Origin: Kineosporia sp. NBRC 101731
GTDB lineage: Bacteria; Actinomycetota; Actinomycetes; Actinomycetales; Kineosporiaceae
NCBI RefSeq assembly: GCF_030269305.1
Contig: NZ_BSTC01000001.1
Coordinates: forward strand, 571,467 to 635,466
Length of the DNA: 64,000 bases
Reading direction: 5' to 3'
The notes under the pieces were generated by a model, which was not told where the DNA came from, did not search any database, and worked only from the letters and a program-made list of their open reading frames with translations. The translations under genes were made by a program, and so were the position numbers. Shown in pieces: positions 62,143 through 64,000 of this stretch. Every line of letters starts with the position of its first letter. Position 1 is the stretch's first letter.

Positions 62143-63039
62143 GTGAACGCGCCAGCCATCCTGGTCGCCTTTCTTGATGCGATCGCCTTCGGTGCGTCGA
62201 CCGCACTGATGCACCACAGCGCCTCCCGTGCCCCGGAAGGGCCGGGAGGCCTGCGGGGGCTGGCGCACCTGCTCCGGCATCTCGCCACCCAGCCGACATG
62301 GCTCGCCGGTATCGCGGCCAGCCTCGGCGGTCTGGGGCTGCACGCCGTCGCCCTCAAGCTCGGGTCTCTCGCGGTGGTGCAGCCGATCGTCGTCACCGGG
62401 TTGGTCTTCGCGTTCGTCTTCCGCGCGGTGCTCGACCGCCGGTGGCCGCAGCCCCGCATCATGATCTGGGTGGTCGTGGTGGCGGCCGGGATCGCGGTGT
62501 TCCTGGTCGGTGCGCGCAGCAGTGAGAGCTCATCCGACGTCAGCACGAGGTCGGCGCTGATCTTCGTCGCCGTGGCCGGTTTCGCCGCGGCCTTCACCTG
62601 GTGGCTGGCCACGAGAGTGCCCACCGCCCGGGCCGGGCTGCTCATGGGTATCGCCGGCGGCCTGATCTTCGGCCTGATCGCCTCGATGATCAAGATGGTC
62701 ACGTCGTCGGCCGGCGTCTGGGAGGCTCTCACGACCTGGCCGATCTACGTGCTCGCGGGGCTCGGCGCCTCCGGGTTCCTCAGTAACCAGTACGCCTACA
62801 ACCGGGCGCCCCTGTCGCACTCGCTACCGGTGCTCAACGTGGTGAACCCGGTCATCGCCGTCACCTTCGGCATTCTCGTCTTCAGCGAGTCACCCAGTTC
62901 CGACCCGGCCCTGCTGAGCCTCGAGGTGGCCGGGCTGATCATGGTGCTGACCGGCGTGGCGTTCCTGGCCCGCGAGGGCGACGAGCACCCCACGTCGTTA
63001 CCGGACCTGCCCCGGGAAGCCCTCAGAACCCGTTCGTGA
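62143..63039 (+). CDS. DMT-superfamily (EamA-like) membrane transporter
   Basis: 298 aa, about ten helices: ILVAFLDAIAFGASTALMHHSA, LGSLAVVQPIVVTGLVFAFVF, ALIFVAVAGFAAAFTWWLA, AGLLMGIAGGLIFGLIASMIK, YVLAGLGASGFLSNQYAYNRAPLSHSLPVLNVVNPVIAVTFGILVF. It is the DMG-less DMT family common in actinobacteria. GTG start, 21 bp after the desaturase stop, so it may be co-transcribed. Substrate unknown. Its stop TGA is half of a TGATCA shared with the TetR stop. Confidence 0.85.
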   Translation: MNAPAILVAFLDAIAFGASTALMHHSASRAPEGPGGLRGLAHLLRHLATQPTWLAGIAASLGGLGLHAVALKLGSLAVVQPIVVTGLVFAFVFRAVLDRRWPQPRIMIWVVVVAAGIAVFLVGARSSESSSDVSTRSALIFVAVAGFAAAFTWWLATRVPTARAGLLMGIAGGLIFGLIASMIKMVTSSAGVWEALTTWPIYVLAGLGASGFLSNQYAYNRAPLSHSLPVLNVVNPVIAVTFGILVFSESPSSDPALLSLEVAGLIMVLTGVAFLAREGDEHPTSLPDLPREALRTRS

Positions 63040-63049
63040 TCACGAGGGT
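63028..63049. terminator. Two-way hairpin with CGTGATCACG core (copy G, short form)
   Basis: AACCC and TCGTGA pair with TCACGA and GGGTT across the TGATCA centre, followed by TTT on the plus side. Both stop codons of the converging genes (TGA 63037-63039, TGA of TetR at 63042-63040) lie inside it. Confidence 0.6.
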
Positions 63050-63624
63050 TTTTGGTCCAGCCGGCCGGCCGCCTCGTGGAGTTCGTCCAGCGCGTCCCGG
63101 GCGAGAACGGCCAGATCGGTGGCGTACCCCGGTGAGCGCCACCGCACGAAGGCCTCACGCAGCGCTCGCGCGCCGAGGTCGGCGGCCAGGCCCGCCGTCG
63201 CGGCCGGCACTTCCCGCTCGAGCAGCGCCTGCTCGAGGGCCTCGGTCAGGCGGGCGTTCTTGAAGGCCGACCGCTCGCGCAGGTCTTCGTGGGAGGCGAC
63301 GACGGCGTGGAGGCGGGCGCTGGGCTCACGGCGCTCCGGCGGGAAGAACGCGGCCAGTTCGACGACGGCCGCGGCGACCGTCTCGTACGGGGTCGCCGAG
63401 GCCGGCGCGGCGGTGACGGCGTCGTGCAGCATCTTCACCTGTTCCTCCTGCCCGGCGAACAGCACCTCGCGCTTGTCGGGAAAGTGCCGGAAGAAGGTCA
63501 TTTTGGAGACCCCGACGCGGGCGGCGATCTGGGCGACCGTGGTGGCCTCGTAACCGTTCTCGGCGAACAGCTCGATCGCGGCGTCGATCAGCCGTAGACG
63601 CGTGTTCGGTTCCCAGCGAGCCAT
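63040..63624 (-). CDS. TetR-family transcriptional regulator
   Basis: 194 aa. N-terminal helix-turn-helix MARWEPNTRLRLIDAAIELFAENGYEATTVAQIAARVGVSKMTFFRHFPDKREVLFAGQEEQ, then a helical ligand domain. ATG 63624 lies 7 nt after a TAGGCT -10 box, so the transcript is probably leaderless; an earlier in-frame ATG at 63660 is inside the operator. Divergent from the epimerase gene, which it probably represses along with itself. Confidence 0.92.
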   Translation of the reverse strand: MARWEPNTRLRLIDAAIELFAENGYEATTVAQIAARVGVSKMTFFRHFPDKREVLFAGQEEQVKMLHDAVTAAPASATPYETVAAAVVELAAFFPPERREPSARLHAVVASHEDLRERSAFKNARLTEALEQALLEREVPAATAGLAADLGARALREAFVRWRSPGYATDLAVLARDALDELHEAAGRLDQKPS

Positions 63625-63631
63625 GTGGGAC

Positions 63632-63637
63632 AGCCTA
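63632..63637 (-). promoter_or_regulatory. -10 box TAGGCT of the TetR gene
   Basis: Minus-strand TAGGCT, 7 nt before ATG 63624. Confidence 0.5.
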
Positions 63638-63643
63638 GTGAGG

Positions 63644-63687
63644 TGACTGGGTAACGTCATGAGTGCTAGTTTGATGTTACTCAGTCA
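63644..63687. promoter_or_regulatory. Candidate TetR operator (inverted repeat)
   Basis: Arms 63644-63659 (TGACTGGGTAACGTCA) and 63672-63687 pair at 14 of 16 positions, with a 12-bp spacer. It covers the region between the two divergent start sites, the expected place for autorepression and target control. Confidence 0.6.
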
Positions 63688-63703
63688 CATCAAGGAGGAC
63701 GTC

Positions 63704-64000
63704 ATGCGTGTTTTCGTCACCGGAGCCAGCGGTCACATCGGTTCGACGCTCCTGCCGGAGCTCATCGGCGCCGGTCATGAGGTGGTGGGGCTGGCCCGGT
63801 CCGATGCCTCCGGGAAGAAGGTGCGCGAGCTGGGGGCCGAGGTGCGTCGTGGGTCGCTGGACGACCTGGACCTGCTGCGTGAGGCCGCGACCGAGGCCGA
63901 CGCGGTGATCCATCTGGCCTTCAGCAACGAGCTGATGATGAGCGGGGACTTCGCCGGGGCGGTGGCGAAAGACCTGACGCACGTGGGCGCCCTGGGTGAT
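63704..64000 (+). CDS. NAD-dependent epimerase/dehydratase-type SDR (3' end outside window)
   Basis: First 99 aa only: MRVFVTGASGHIGSTLLPELIGAGHEVVGLARSD (NADP-type Rossmann GxSGHIG), VRELGAEVRRGSLDDLDLLREA, ADAVIHLAFSNELMMSGDFAGAVAKDL. It is the SDR group commonly controlled by an adjacent TetR protein. AAGGAGG precedes ATG 63704. No stop is seen before the right edge. Confidence 0.9.
   Translation, partial: MRVFVTGASGHIGSTLLPELIGAGHEVVGLARSDASGKKVRELGAEVRRGSLDDLDLLREAATEADAVIHLAFSNELMMSGDFAGAVAKDLTHVGALGD

Overview
The window is about 70% G+C chromosomal DNA from an actinobacterium. The supporting signs are near-universal G/C third codon positions, frequent GTG starts, many start codons 6-8 nt after a TANNNT -10 box (leaderless transcripts), and the gene order purS-purQ-purL ... 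purF-purM-DUF3073-bldC, which is typical of Streptomyces-like and related genomes. A Kineosporia-type organism is my guess; the sequence alone does not prove the genus. I found no tRNA, rRNA, CRISPR array, transposase or phage gene.

Layout. 1-2.9 kb: non-homologous end joining, with ku (cut by the left edge) divergent from separate ligase and polymerase genes. 2.9-9.3 kb: mobA and a DUF6457 partner, an FUSC transporter, a decayed class III aminotransferase, an anchored protein, purD, a small Rv0909-like protein and an Eis-like acetyltransferase. 9.4-13.3 kb: a secreted GDSL hydrolase, a metallo-hydrolase and two guanine-type deaminases. 13.3-17.4 kb: purSQL and a divergent IspD-like gene. 17.4-23.6 kb: DUF1206, a LacI regulator, a fructose-type ABC importer and a methyltransferase. 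23.8-26.7 kb: the DUF1800/DUF1501 pair. 26.9-32.1 kb: SCP2-like protein, small membrane protein, purF, purM, DUF3073 and bldC.

32.3-37.8 kb holds low-complexity exported proteins, DinB and a NarL-type two-component system. 37.8-45.2 kb is a leftward set: an epimerase, a GCS2/ATP-grasp fusion, an AsnO-like amidotransferase and an S9 peptidase. The last three look like a compact pathway making (and perhaps breaking down) an amidated small peptide, and they are the best candidate here for an undescribed system. 45.4-49.4 kb: a DUF499-like fragment, a PASTA-type lipoprotein and a glycogen-debranching-type enzyme. 49.5-54.1 kb: six tandem paralogous secreted proteins of unknown function, partly made by duplication of a two-gene unit. 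54.2-60.7 kb: glpF-glpK-glpD divergent from an IclR regulator and a second glpK. 60.7-64 kb: a desaturase, a DMT transporter, and TetR divergent from an epimerase cut by the right edge.

Two themes run across the window. One is a family of palindromic intergenic elements built on CGTGATCATGC (seven loci), several of which supply the stop codon of a neighbouring gene. The other is the leaderless promoter pattern seen before at least 14 genes. The purine genes (purD, S, Q, L, F, M) serve one pathway but sit in several transcription units separated by unrelated genes.
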